NCBI RefSeq assembly: GCF_029963765.1
Contig: NZ_JALBYU010000020.1
Coordinates: 48,757 to 112,756, forward strand
Origin: Pseudomonas sp. UYIF39
GTDB lineage: Bacteria; Pseudomonadota; Gammaproteobacteria; Pseudomonadales; Pseudomonadaceae
Direction: 5' to 3'
Length of the DNA stretch: 64,000 nt
Made by a program: the position numbers and the translations under genes. Shown here piece after piece: positions 34,201 through 42,403 of the stretch. A model generated the notes under the pieces. The model saw nothing but the letters and a program-made list of their open reading frames with translations, did no database searches and had not been told where the DNA came from. The stretch's first letter is position 1, and each line of letters opens with the position of its first letter.

Positions 34201-34674
34201 TCACCACTCCCGGTAGGCGATGCCGTTGAGACCCTTGCCGCGCGCCTTGGAGTAAACGTCAAAGACGTCTTCGCCTTCGCGCGGGTTTTGAGCCGTACTG
34301 TCGTAGGAGCGCGTGCCCCAGCCGCCTTCGTCGTTACGCTTGACCGGTGCCAGCGGGTCATGGGGAACGCGCCGCAAAAAGAAGAACTTGGCGCCCTTGG
34401 CGCTGCGCACATCGCGCACACCGTCCACCAGCACTTGCAGGTTCGGCGGGTAGCCGCTGCTGTTCAGGGATTTCTCGATGTAGCCGGCGTCGAACGCACG
34501 TTTGTAGGCGTCGATGGCATCGCGAATCTGATACAGCGCCGTGCGCAGTTCCTGCTCCTTGCCCCGGCGTACCACGGTCTCGGTCAGCGGCGCAGCCATG
34601 CCGGCCAGCAGGCCGATCAGGGCCAGCGTCACCACGACTTCGATCAGGGTAAAACCGCGTTGCGAGGCGTTCAT
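34201..34674 (-). CDS. type II secretion-like pseudopilin
   Basis: The 157-residue protein starts MNASQRG-FTLIEVVVTLAL, a class III signal with Glu+5. A GspG-like region follows: RTALYQIRDAIDAYKRAFDA and SGYPPNLQVLVDGVRD. The last part, VPHDPLAPVKRNDEGGWGTR, resembles the structured C-terminus of major pseudopilins. It lies just after the secretin gene and just before a second pseudopilin, with a similar YREW/YSEW ending that points to duplication. Confidence 0.88.
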   Translation of the reverse strand: MNASQRGFTLIEVVVTLALIGLLAGMAAPLTETVVRRGKEQELRTALYQIRDAIDAYKRAFDAGYIEKSLNSSGYPPNLQVLVDGVRDVRSAKGAKFFFLRRVPHDPLAPVKRNDEGGWGTRSYDSTAQNPREGEDVFDVYSKARGKGLNGIAYREW

Positions 34675-34676
34675 GA

Positions 34677-36506
34677 TCAAGGCTTCTCGACGACAACGTG
34701 GGTGGAGGCAACCGGAGTACCGGGGGTCTCTGTGGGGCTCGTCGAGTCAATCCCACGATCCGGTGCCTGAATGTGCATGCTGGTTTCGGTACCGGTGGTG
34801 AACTCCATGTCGGATGGGCTCTGGTACGGCAGGTTGCGCACGATCCGCGGCGTGATCGACAGCACCAGCTCCGATTTGCCGACCGTGTCCTTGTTGCTGC
34901 CGAACAAGCGGCCAAGACCTGGAATGTCGCCAAGGCCGGGGATTTTGTTGCCGGTGGCACCATGGTCGTTGCGCATCAGGCCGGCGAGGATCTGGGTTTC
35001 GCCGTCATGCAGACGCAGGGTGGTCTGGGCGTTGCGGGTGTCGACCTGAACCGGAATCGTGCCCTGGCGGGTCGGTTCCAGCGGCGTGGCGTTACTCACT
35101 TCCAGGGCGATTTTGATCGCCACTTCGTTGTTCAGGTGCACAGTCGGCTGTACTTCAAGTTTAAGACCGACATCCAGGTAGGTGACGCTTTCGGTGATCA
35201 CCGGACCTTGAGTCGAGGGCACCGAGGTGGCGCTGATGATCGGCACGCGCTGACCAATGTGGATGCGCGCCTGTTCGCGGTTGCTGACGCGAATCACCGG
35301 GCTGGCCAGGGTGTTGATGTCGTTGTCCTGGGCGTTGATCTTGGCCTGCGGCGACGGCGAGATGGAGATCCGGCTGGAGTTGATGCCTTTGAGTTGATCG
35401 AGCAAGGTCACGGCCGAGCCGTCGCTGTTGACCACGCCGAAGGTGTTCGGCCATTGCAGGCCAAGGTCGAGAATCCGCTGGGTGGCGACTTCCATCACCT
35501 CCACTTCCAGCACCACTTCAGGGTTGGACTGGTCCTGGGATTGCAGCAATTTTTCGGCCATGCGCACCGCGTCTTCGGTGTCGCGCATTGTCAGTGTGTT
35601 GAGGCGTTCATCGACGAACACGTCGCGGGTCTTGAGCATGGTTTTGATCATGTTCAGCGCGGTGTTGGCATCGATGCTGGTCAGGTAGAAGGTGCGCATC
35701 ACCAGCTCTTGGTAATCCTTGAGCTTCTGCGGCGAGTCCGGGTAGATCAGCAGGGTGTTTTCGTTCACCACTTTCTGGTGCAGCTGGTTCTGTTGCAGCA
35801 GCAGTTCCACCGCGTCTTCGATGCGCACGTCACGCACGAAGATAGTGGCTTTCATGTCCGGGCGCAGGTCCTTGTCGAAGATGAAGTTCAAACCGGCGAC
35901 CTGCGACAGCACTTCGAAGATGGTTTTCAGGTTGGCTTCGCGAAATTCCAGGGTCACCGGCCGATCGAGACGGGTCTTCAGTTGTGGATATGGAATCACG
36001 TTGCGGCTTTGCACCAGGCGGATGTTGCTTTGCAGCTCCAGCGCCCCTTCATTCTTCGGGTCCAGTTCGAGGATCTGCTTCACCTGGCGGTCCGCGCCGA
36101 AGATGTCACCGCGACGCAGGTCGCCACGGGCCAGTTCGAGTTTTTCATCCTGACTGCGCATGTGATCGAGCTGACGCAGCGCGTCCTGGGCACGGCGGTT
36201 GTTCGGTTCGATGGTCAACACCCGGCCGTAAGTCAGGCGGGCAGACGCGAAATCACGCTGGACGCGATACATCTCGCCCTGGGTCAACAGCGCCGTCACT
36301 GCACGAGCACGGCCGCTGGTCAGGGCCAGGTGCAGCTCGGTGTCGCGAGGGTTTTCCTTCAGCCCTTCCTCGATGCGGGCCAGGCCAGCTTCGTATTGTC
36401 CCGACTCCATCAGGTCGGTCGACTCTTGCTTGGCAACCTGCGCCGAACTGCACGCGGCCAGTCCTGCACACAGGCAAAGGTTTATCAGCAAACGGGATCT
36501 GTTCAT
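34677..36506 (-). CDS. secretin (GspD/MshL-like) with N-terminal TPR region
   Basis: The 609-residue outer-membrane channel has a lipoprotein signal (LINLCLCAGLAACSS), TPR-like helices (about 25-170), an N-domain region (PVTLEFREANLKTIFEVLSQ, then IFVRDVRIEDAVELLLQQN) and the secretin core with VPIISATSV, VTYLDVGLKLEVQP and the signature GNKIPGLGDIPGLGRLF followed by ELVLSITPRIV. The TPR fusion resembles MshL/PilQ-like or tight-adherence secretins more than classical GspD. It would form the outer-membrane exit for the pseudopilus-driven machine. Confidence 0.9.
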   Translation of the reverse strand: MNRSRLLINLCLCAGLAACSSAQVAKQESTDLMESGQYEAGLARIEEGLKENPRDTELHLALTSGRARAVTALLTQGEMYRVQRDFASARLTYGRVLTIEPNNRRAQDALRQLDHMRSQDEKLELARGDLRRGDIFGADRQVKQILELDPKNEGALELQSNIRLVQSRNVIPYPQLKTRLDRPVTLEFREANLKTIFEVLSQVAGLNFIFDKDLRPDMKATIFVRDVRIEDAVELLLQQNQLHQKVVNENTLLIYPDSPQKLKDYQELVMRTFYLTSIDANTALNMIKTMLKTRDVFVDERLNTLTMRDTEDAVRMAEKLLQSQDQSNPEVVLEVEVMEVATQRILDLGLQWPNTFGVVNSDGSAVTLLDQLKGINSSRISISPSPQAKINAQDNDINTLASPVIRVSNREQARIHIGQRVPIISATSVPSTQGPVITESVTYLDVGLKLEVQPTVHLNNEVAIKIALEVSNATPLEPTRQGTIPVQVDTRNAQTTLRLHDGETQILAGLMRNDHGATGNKIPGLGDIPGLGRLFGSNKDTVGKSELVLSITPRIVRNLPYQSPSDMEFTTGTETSMHIQAPDRGIDSTSPTETPGTPVASTHVVVEKP

Positions 36507-37024
36507 TGCGTGCTCCCCACAGACAAAGTCTGAGACAAATGCAGAGGCAGGTAGACAAAGCTGAGTTCCACGTCGGAAATCCCCTCGATCCGCCAGGTTT
36601 CGTCGATCACATCCCCTTTGCGCACGACGTATATTTTTTCGCCGCTCTGCAAAAACACTTGCAGGTCGGAACGGTCTCTCAACTTGCCAATGAACTCGAA
36701 AGGCATCGGTGGTGCAGTGGGGACTTGCACCTCCGGGGTCAGGTTGACGGGTTGTTCGTTAACGGTGGCGAGCTGCGGCGCAGCCTTCCAGCTGCGGGCG
36801 GCGAACAGATCGCCAGCCGGGCTCAGGTCCTTGACCTCCGCCGTTTTTCCGGAGGCAGCGACAGCAGGCAGCGCACCACGGGTTTTGCTGTTGGTCGGGG
36901 TGGCCACGGCGGTAACCGACGCATCACCCTCCTCTGACGACGTGAAGTATTCAGGCAACCAGGTCAGCGCTGCCGCCACACCGAAGAACGCCACCCAACC
37001 CACTACGCGCTTGGTATTCATCAT
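36503..37024 (-). CDS. GspC/PilP/MshK-like inner-membrane connector
   Basis: The 173-residue protein has one N-terminal helix (VVGWVAFFGVAAALTWLP), a Pro/Ala linker and a C-terminal beta domain of homology-region type (PFEFIGKLRDRSDLQVFLQ, then KIYVVRKGDVIDETWRIEGI). This is the layout of PilP, MshK and GspC, which link the inner-membrane platform to the secretin. It overlaps the PilO-like gene and the secretin gene by four bases each. Confidence 0.75.
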   Translation of the reverse strand: MMNTKRVVGWVAFFGVAAALTWLPEYFTSSEEGDASVTAVATPTNSKTRGALPAVAASGKTAEVKDLSPAGDLFAARSWKAAPQLATVNEQPVNLTPEVQVPTAPPMPFEFIGKLRDRSDLQVFLQSGEKIYVVRKGDVIDETWRIEGISDVELSFVYLPLHLSQTLSVGSTQ

Positions 37025-37569
37025 GACCTCGACAGATAAAGGGTCATGCGGATCCGCCCGGTCAGGTCGGTGTCGGCGATTTTTTTACGCTGGAACTCCA
37101 CGTCCTCCACCACAACCGCCGGTAACTGGCCGAGCAAGGCGTGCAGGAAGCGCCGCAGTTGCGGGTAGCTGCCGCGCACTGGCAACAAAATCTGATAACG
37201 GGCCAGGTGCGTCTTGGGGTCGATGCCCAAGGAATATTCGCCACGGGCCAGGGTGATGTGCTCCTGAGCCGCCAGTGCGTAAATCTTGTCGATGGCCACG
37301 GTGGCCTGCGGCTGGGACGGCAATTTGCTGCGGAAGTCGTCGAGCTGACGTTGCGGCACCACCGGAGCGGCGACACTGCCGTCTTCGACTTTGGCCAGGT
37401 ACTCGCCGGCTTCGCGCGTCTGCTGGCTGAGCGTTTGCAGCGACTGCCAGTCCGGCATCAGGCCCACCAGGCCATACACCAGCGCCAGCAGCAACATTGC
37501 CAGCCCTGCCAGGCCGGGAATGCCCAAGCCTTGCAGGTATTCGTGGACGATCAATCTAGGGATTTGCAT
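37021..37569 (-). CDS. PilO/MshJ/GspM-like platform protein
   Basis: The 182-residue protein has one helix (LAMLLLALVYGLVGLMPD), a coiled-coil segment and a ferredoxin-like periplasmic domain containing ITLARGEYSLGIDPKTHLAR and SYPQLRRFLHALLGQLPAVV. These are PilO/MshJ features. The ATG at 37569 is chosen because it begins the short cytoplasmic tail; the gene overlaps the PilN-like gene by 14 bases. Confidence 0.78.
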   Translation of the reverse strand: MQIPRLIVHEYLQGLGIPGLAGLAMLLLALVYGLVGLMPDWQSLQTLSQQTREAGEYLAKVEDGSVAAPVVPQRQLDDFRSKLPSQPQATVAIDKIYALAAQEHITLARGEYSLGIDPKTHLARYQILLPVRGSYPQLRRFLHALLGQLPAVVVEDVEFQRKKIADTDLTGRIRMTLYLSRS

Positions 37570-38101
37570 CGCCAATCTCCCAGCTAGCCGACAGGTTGAA
37601 TTGCACCGGGTGTTCCGGCACGTTCGCGACGATTTCGTGGCTGAGCAGCGACACATCGGACAGCTCGTCGCTGGCCTCGAGGCTGCGGTGGAAGTCGAGC
37701 ATGGCTTCCAGATCCCGCGCTTCGGCGCTGATTCGCACCTGGCCTTTGCGGGCATCCGGGGTGAGGGTCAGCAACGCAATGTCGTCCCGGGGCATGGCTT
37801 CTAGCATGGCGAACAGACGCTCCCATGGCCGGCGCAATTGCTGGGACACCTTGCGCATCTCGGCCAGGTTGTGCGCCTGTTCGCGGGTTTCGGCCGGGGT
37901 CAGGCTGACTTTGCCGCCCGTGTCGCCGGTCAGTACGCGCTGAGTGGTTTGCAAGTGGCCTTGCTGTTGCGCGGCCTGTTCGCTGAGGTGCTGCTGCACC
38001 AGCACGCAGGTCAGCGTCAGCACCACGCCACCGACCAGCAGGCTCCAGCCCAAAGGGCCCGAGCGACGGCGCGGCTGGAAGTCGAGCATCAGGGCGCGCA
38101 T
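37556..38101 (-). CDS. PilN-like platform protein
   Basis: The 181-residue protein starts MRALMLDFQPRRRSGPLGWS, has one helix (LLVGGVVLTLTCVLVQQHL), a coiled coil and a ferredoxin-like domain (DDIALLTLTPDARKGQVRIS, EAMLDFHRSLEASDELSDV). This is PilN/GspL-C-terminal topology. It begins just after the PilM-like stop and is co-transcribed with it. Confidence 0.8.
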   Translation of the reverse strand: MRALMLDFQPRRRSGPLGWSLLVGGVVLTLTCVLVQQHLSEQAAQQQGHLQTTQRVLTGDTGGKVSLTPAETREQAHNLAEMRKVSQQLRRPWERLFAMLEAMPRDDIALLTLTPDARKGQVRISAEARDLEAMLDFHRSLEASDELSDVSLLSHEIVANVPEHPVQFNLSASWEIGDANP

Positions 38102-38102
38102 G

Positions 38103-38906
38103 TCAGGCCACCGCCCGGGACATGACGTACAAGCTATCGCGTACGGATGTCCGGTGTTCTTCGAGGGTGCGCAGGTGCACACCGGGTACGTCAGGGTGCG
38201 AGTCAATGCGTGCCGGCGCATGCAGGTAAACATTCAGCGGTCGCTCGCTGGTGGACGCCTGCAATTGGCTTTCGCGACCGATCAACGCGGTCAGCGCGAC
38301 GTCGCTGTCGCTGCTGCCGACCGAGCGTACCGCCGCCCAGCGCCCTTCCCGCGCCAGCAGCAACACACTGCGTACTGGCTCTGCGACCACGAACAGGAAG
38401 TCGCCGGCGTCGAAGCTTTTATCGAAATGATTGAACGCCGCCATCAGGTACGGCTGCACCGAGCGCAGGCGCAGGCCACGACCCGTGACCAGCGTGCGCA
38501 AATGCGTCAGCAAGTCCTGCGGCAGCGCGGTGGCGACCCGGCCATAACCCGCAGGCTCAGCCGACAGCACCATGCTCCAGGGTTGCGTCGGTACGCCGTA
38601 AAGGTCTTCGAAACACAGTTGGGCAAACCCGAGCAATTCGGCAGGGCTGCCGATCTGTTCGCTCCAGGGCACCAGACAGAAGCGACTGAAGTGCCCGGAG
38701 ATCACCACACTCAATTCGGCACCGGGACGGGTGTGTTCGCCCAGCAGACGGTCGAGGGTTTCCAGCGCCACGGCCCAGGCATGGAATCCTTCGTCGATAA
38801 AACCGACGCTGCCCAGCCACACCGTTTCACTGCCACGGCGCTGGCCCAGGCCGACACCACTGGCGCCGAGCACGGCGACAAAACGATCACGAGATAAAAG
38901 TGACAC
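38103..38906 (-). CDS. PilM/MshI-like cytoplasmic platform protein
   Basis: The 267-residue protein lacks membrane helices and resembles PilM/MshI or the cytoplasmic half of GspL, members of the actin-like ATPase fold: LGQRRGSETVWLGSVGF, AVALETLDRLLGE, WSMVLSAEPAGYGRVATALP. I start at GTG 38906, with GAGGAG seven bases upstream, within the last 20 bases of gspE. PilM normally recruits the ATPase to PilN. Confidence 0.7.
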   Translation of the reverse strand: MSLLSRDRFVAVLGASGVGLGQRRGSETVWLGSVGFIDEGFHAWAVALETLDRLLGEHTRPGAELSVVISGHFSRFCLVPWSEQIGSPAELLGFAQLCFEDLYGVPTQPWSMVLSAEPAGYGRVATALPQDLLTHLRTLVTGRGLRLRSVQPYLMAAFNHFDKSFDAGDFLFVVAEPVRSVLLLAREGRWAAVRSVGSSDSDVALTALIGRESQLQASTSERPLNVYLHAPARIDSHPDVPGVHLRTLEEHRTSVRDSLYVMSRAVA

Positions 38907-40593
38907 GATTGATCTCCTCGAGCGTGGTCCGCCCCTCTTGCACCAGTTCCAGTGCCGACTCGCGCAACAGGCGCAAGCCACGGCTGCAGGCCAGGGCTTT
39001 GATTTTTGAAATGGGTTGGCGCTCGACGATCATTTGCCGCAGTTCGTCATCGAGGTGAAGCAGTTCGGCAATCGCCGTACGCCCGCGGTAACCGGTGCCC
39101 CGGCAATGGCCGCAGCCCTTGCCGTGGACGAAGTGGTAGTGATCGACCTGTTGCGGATCGAGGCCGGAGAGGCGCAACTCTTCATCGGTCGGGTAGGCCG
39201 GCACGCTGCAACTGGTGCACACCAGGCGGATCAAGCGCTGGGCCAGCACGGCATTGAGTGCGGAAACGAGGCTGTAAGGGTCGATTTCCATCTGGGTGAA
39301 GCGGCCGATCACGTCGAACACGTTATTGGCGTGAATGGTGGTGAACACCAGGTGCCCGGTGAGCGCCGATTGCACGGCGATCTGGGCGGTGTCGGGGTCG
39401 CGGATTTCACCGACCATGATCTTGTCCGGGTCATGGCGCAGGATCGAGCGCAAACCACGGGCGAAGGTCAGGCCTTTCTTTTCGTTGACCGGGATTTGCA
39501 GCACGCCCGGCAGTTGGTACTCCACCGGGTCTTCAATGGTGATGATCTTTTCAACGCCGTGGTTGATCTCGGTGATCATCGCGTACAGCGTGGTGGTTTT
39601 GCCGCTACCGGTGGGGCCGGTCACCAGCACCATGCCGTAAGGTTCGGCCGCCAGCCGACGCAGATGGCGCAGGGTTTCTTCTTCGAAGCCCAGGGCTTGC
39701 AACTGCACGCCGCAGACCTTGTCGGCCAGGTCCTGTTTGTCGAGGACCCGCAGCACCGCGTCTTCGCCGAAAATGCTCGGCATGATCGACACCCGAAAGT
39801 CGATCTGACGGCCGCTGATACCGATCTTGAAACGACCGTCCTGGGGCACGCGTTTTTCGCCGATGTCCAGTTCGGCCATGACCTTGACCCGGGAAATCAC
39901 TTGCTCGGCGAATTCGCTGCCCTGGATTTTGCTGATGTTGTTCAGTACGCCGTCGATCCGGTACTTGATCACCAGGCCGCTGCCGGTGGTGCCCAGATGG
40001 ATATCGCTGGCGTGCATTTTCAGCGCGTCGTAGAGGGTCGAGTTAACCAGTTTGACGACGACGCTGGCGTCCTCGCTGATGCTGGTCAGGGACAGGCTTT
40101 GCAGGGTATCGATTTCGATATTGGCGTCGGCCTGGGCGTTAAGCGATTCCACCGCGTGGAAGCTCTCTTCGTGGCGTGCCAGATAGGCCTTCAGGTCGTC
40201 GACATGCACCAGGTACAGCGGCGCGCCGTGCAGGCAGTCGTCGATCCAGGCCAGGCGTGAAGTATCGAAGGGGTCGGCAAACACCCCGATGACCGCATCG
40301 TCGTGACGCAGCAGGATGAATTCGCGTTTCAGGCATTGGGCCAGGGTGACCCGGTCGAACACCGGGGTGGCTTGAAACAGGGCGTCGGTGTCGAGCACCG
40401 GATAATGCAGGGTCGCGCCGAGGCACTGGATGAAGGGCATGGGGGCCAGTTCGCACAACACCCCGAGGGCTTCCAGTACCCGTTCGCCGGAACTGGCGGC
40501 CCGGGCCCGGGCCTGGGCCAATTGCTCACTGGAAAATCGAGACGGTACACAGTCCAACAGTGCCGGTTCGACGACAAGGGATAGACGGTCCAT
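38887..40593 (-). CDS. gspE: GspE/PilB/MshE-type secretion ATPase
   Basis: The 568-residue ATPase has an N-terminal GspE-N region, Walker A GPTGSGKTTTLYAMI, Asp box ITIEDPVEYQLPGV, Walker B-like DPDKIMVGEIRDPDTA, His box GHLVFTTIHANN and the tetra-cysteine zinc site CTSC followed by GCGHCRGTGYRGRTA. It powers pseudopilus assembly at the inner membrane. Full length fits GspE. It is the second gene of the operon after the stand-alone receiver protein. Confidence 0.95.
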   Translation of the reverse strand: MDRLSLVVEPALLDCVPSRFSSEQLAQARARAASSGERVLEALGVLCELAPMPFIQCLGATLHYPVLDTDALFQATPVFDRVTLAQCLKREFILLRHDDAVIGVFADPFDTSRLAWIDDCLHGAPLYLVHVDDLKAYLARHEESFHAVESLNAQADANIEIDTLQSLSLTSISEDASVVVKLVNSTLYDALKMHASDIHLGTTGSGLVIKYRIDGVLNNISKIQGSEFAEQVISRVKVMAELDIGEKRVPQDGRFKIGISGRQIDFRVSIMPSIFGEDAVLRVLDKQDLADKVCGVQLQALGFEEETLRHLRRLAAEPYGMVLVTGPTGSGKTTTLYAMITEINHGVEKIITIEDPVEYQLPGVLQIPVNEKKGLTFARGLRSILRHDPDKIMVGEIRDPDTAQIAVQSALTGHLVFTTIHANNVFDVIGRFTQMEIDPYSLVSALNAVLAQRLIRLVCTSCSVPAYPTDEELRLSGLDPQQVDHYHFVHGKGCGHCRGTGYRGRTAIAELLHLDDELRQMIVERQPISKIKALACSRGLRLLRESALELVQEGRTTLEEINRVTFIS

Positions 40594-40677
40594 GGCATGC
40601 TCTCCAACGCCGGGGGCTTTGAGCCCTGTCGACGCGGCAGGCCATTGCGGCGATTGCCGGAACGTCTTGTCGCGCCA

Positions 40678-41211
40678 CTACTCCCCGGTGAGCAATTGTT
40701 CGTCGCCTGGTGCCTTGGAGGTCGATAGACTTCGTCGACGATCTGCCAGCACCCAACTGCCGTCGTACAACTGCAGCGGGAAACTCTCGGTCCTGCTCTG
40801 GCGTCGGTCGACAAAACCTTGCGAATTGCTCATGCCTGCTTTGGCTTCGCGCTCCATCCCCAGAAGGTCGCAGACTGCTCGGGCCAATTCCGCCAATGGA
40901 AACGGTTTGAACAGGATATGGCTGACTCCCAGTTGCCGGGCCCGCTCACAGACTTCAGCGGTTGGGTGCCCGGTAATCAGCACAAAATGACACTTCCTGT
41001 TCTGGCGGACAGCATCGAGCACCTCAAAGCCTTCCATGTCGGGCAAGCGGTAATCGAACACCATCACATCAGGTGCAAACTGTTCGGCTTCACCGATACC
41101 CGCCGCACCGTTATGTGCAATCCGGACGTCTAGCTCTTGCGCCTGAAGGTAATCCTTGAGGTTTTGGGCAAGGAGCTGTTCGTCTTCGACAACCAGTACT
41201 TTGTTTAACAA
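40678..41211 (-). CDS. stand-alone receiver-domain response regulator
   Basis: The 177-residue protein has a receiver domain (about 1-120: VVEDEQLL acidic pair, phospho-site in VMVFDYRLPDMEGFEVL, ITGHPTAE, KPFPL) and a C-terminal polar extension with no recognisable DNA-binding domain. It starts with TTG at 41211 behind a strong AAGGAG, so initiation may be limited on purpose. As first gene of the secretion/csgEFG operon it may regulate the machine by protein contact. Confidence 0.85.
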   Translation of the reverse strand: MLNKVLVVEDEQLLAQNLKDYLQAQELDVRIAHNGAAGIGEAEQFAPDVMVFDYRLPDMEGFEVLDAVRQNRKCHFVLITGHPTAEVCERARQLGVSHILFKPFPLAELARAVCDLLGMEREAKAGMSNSQGFVDRRQSRTESFPLQLYDGSWVLADRRRSLSTSKAPGDEQLLTGE

Positions 41212-41278
41212 GGTCGACTCCTTGAAACCGCAGGTCCGATGTTTCAGCCCTGGGAGTACGCGCCTTCACTGAGGCTAA

Positions 41279-41294
41279 CGCACACTTCATGCCA
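41279..41294 (-). promoter_or_regulatory. sigma-54-type promoter of the secretion/csgEFG operon
   Basis: On the minus strand TGGCATGAAGTGTGCG fits TGGCACG-N4-TTGCA with exact GG-N10-GC spacing. The start would be near 41269, about 58 bases before the TTG start codon. A candidate IHF-like site (AATCAAAGACATG on the minus strand, 41321-41333) lies between promoter and enhancer sites. Confidence 0.7.
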
Positions 41295-41366
41295 GGCTGA
41301 GCGCCGGTTTTTTACCGTTGCATGTCTTTGATTTTTATGAAAAAACCATTTCGTCCAGAAACTCCA

Positions 41367-41431
41367 TCCCCCAAAGGCGGGGAAGCACTCGGATGTACCT
41401 TGAAGCTATTCCCCACTATTGGGGGGGGGAA
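41367..41431. promoter_or_regulatory. two putative enhancer sites (CCCC-N7-GGGG)
   Basis: TCCCCCAAAGGCGGGGAA (41367-41384) and TTCCCCACTATTGGGG (41409-41424, followed by more Gs and AA) lie 75-140 bases upstream of the sigma-54-type promoter. The second is identical over 16 bases to the site before mnxG at 53243. Confidence 0.6.
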
Positions 41432-41434
41432 CCT

Positions 41435-42388
41435 TCAATCATCGTCAACCCGTTCGATTCGATTGCTTGATCGCAGTTGCGCGAGAACCTGTAGACGAGC
41501 CCGAGCCTGTTGCTGTCGGGCAAGGTACGCCCGGACCATTTCAAGCCCTTGCAGATCTGAGACATCGGTCGCCTCCAAGTAGTTCTGCAGGTAGATCAAA
41601 TGCCAGCCCAACGCTGTACGCACCGGTGTACTGACGGTCCCCGGTGCCAGGGCAAAGGCCGCTGCTTCGAATTCAGGCATCATCCGTCCACGAGGAAAAT
41701 AGCCCAGATCACCGCCCTCGCTGGCGGAAGCATCTTCGGAACCGGCCCGGGCCACGCTGGCAAAGTCCTCACCCGCACTGATTTTCACACGCATCTCCTC
41801 TAAGCGTAGCCGGGCTGCTTCAACTGTGGCGGCATCCGCTCCTTGAGGCACTTTGATCAGGATGTGCCGAGCCTGGATTTGTTCCGGCCGGCTCATCTCG
41901 GCGCGATGTTCTTCATAGAAAGCACGGACCTGTTTGTCGTCGGGCCTGGCGACCTGGGTGAGGTCGGCAAACACTTGCTGGGCCGCGAGCTCACGGCGGG
42001 CGTACTCGGTGTAACCGACTTCGTCGAAACCGGCCTCTTCCAGGCGCCGGGCGAACACGTCGTCACCGCCCATGGCCTGCCGGGTCTGATCGACCTGGCG
42101 TTGCACCACCGCGTCACTGATCACCACCCCGCGCTTGACGGCTTCCTGCCACAGCAATTCTTTGTCAATCAAGGCTGTCAGTGCCGCCTGACGCAATTGC
42201 TTGTAGGCCTTGGGGTTACGGATGCTGCCCAGCGCCCGGCCCTGATCCTCCAAATATTCGGCGAAATAGCGCTCCAGGCGAAATTCGGAAATTTCCTCGC
42301 CATTGACCCGCGCAGCGGCCGGGCCATTGCTGCAGAACGCCACGGGAACCCACAACGTGAGCAGCAGCAACAAAGTCTTGAGCGGCAT
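41435..42388 (-). CDS. parvulin-type peptidyl-prolyl isomerase (PpiC/SurA-like)
   Basis: The 317-residue exported protein (signal LKTLLLLLTLWVPVAFCSNG) has a SurA-like helical N-domain (LIDKELLWQEAVKRGVVISD) and a parvulin domain: QARHILIKVPQGADA, ASEGGDLGYFPRGRMMPEFE and TPVRTALGWHLIYL. It should help proteins fold in the periplasm. As last gene of the mnxG operon, its likely client is the very large MnxG or another exported partner. Confidence 0.9.
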   Translation of the reverse strand: MPLKTLLLLLTLWVPVAFCSNGPAAARVNGEEISEFRLERYFAEYLEDQGRALGSIRNPKAYKQLRQAALTALIDKELLWQEAVKRGVVISDAVVQRQVDQTRQAMGGDDVFARRLEEAGFDEVGYTEYARRELAAQQVFADLTQVARPDDKQVRAFYEEHRAEMSRPEQIQARHILIKVPQGADAATVEAARLRLEEMRVKISAGEDFASVARAGSEDASASEGGDLGYFPRGRMMPEFEAAAFALAPGTVSTPVRTALGWHLIYLQNYLEATDVSDLQGLEMVRAYLARQQQARARLQVLAQLRSSNRIERVDDD

Positions 42389-42403
42389 GATCGAGACCTC
42401 CAG

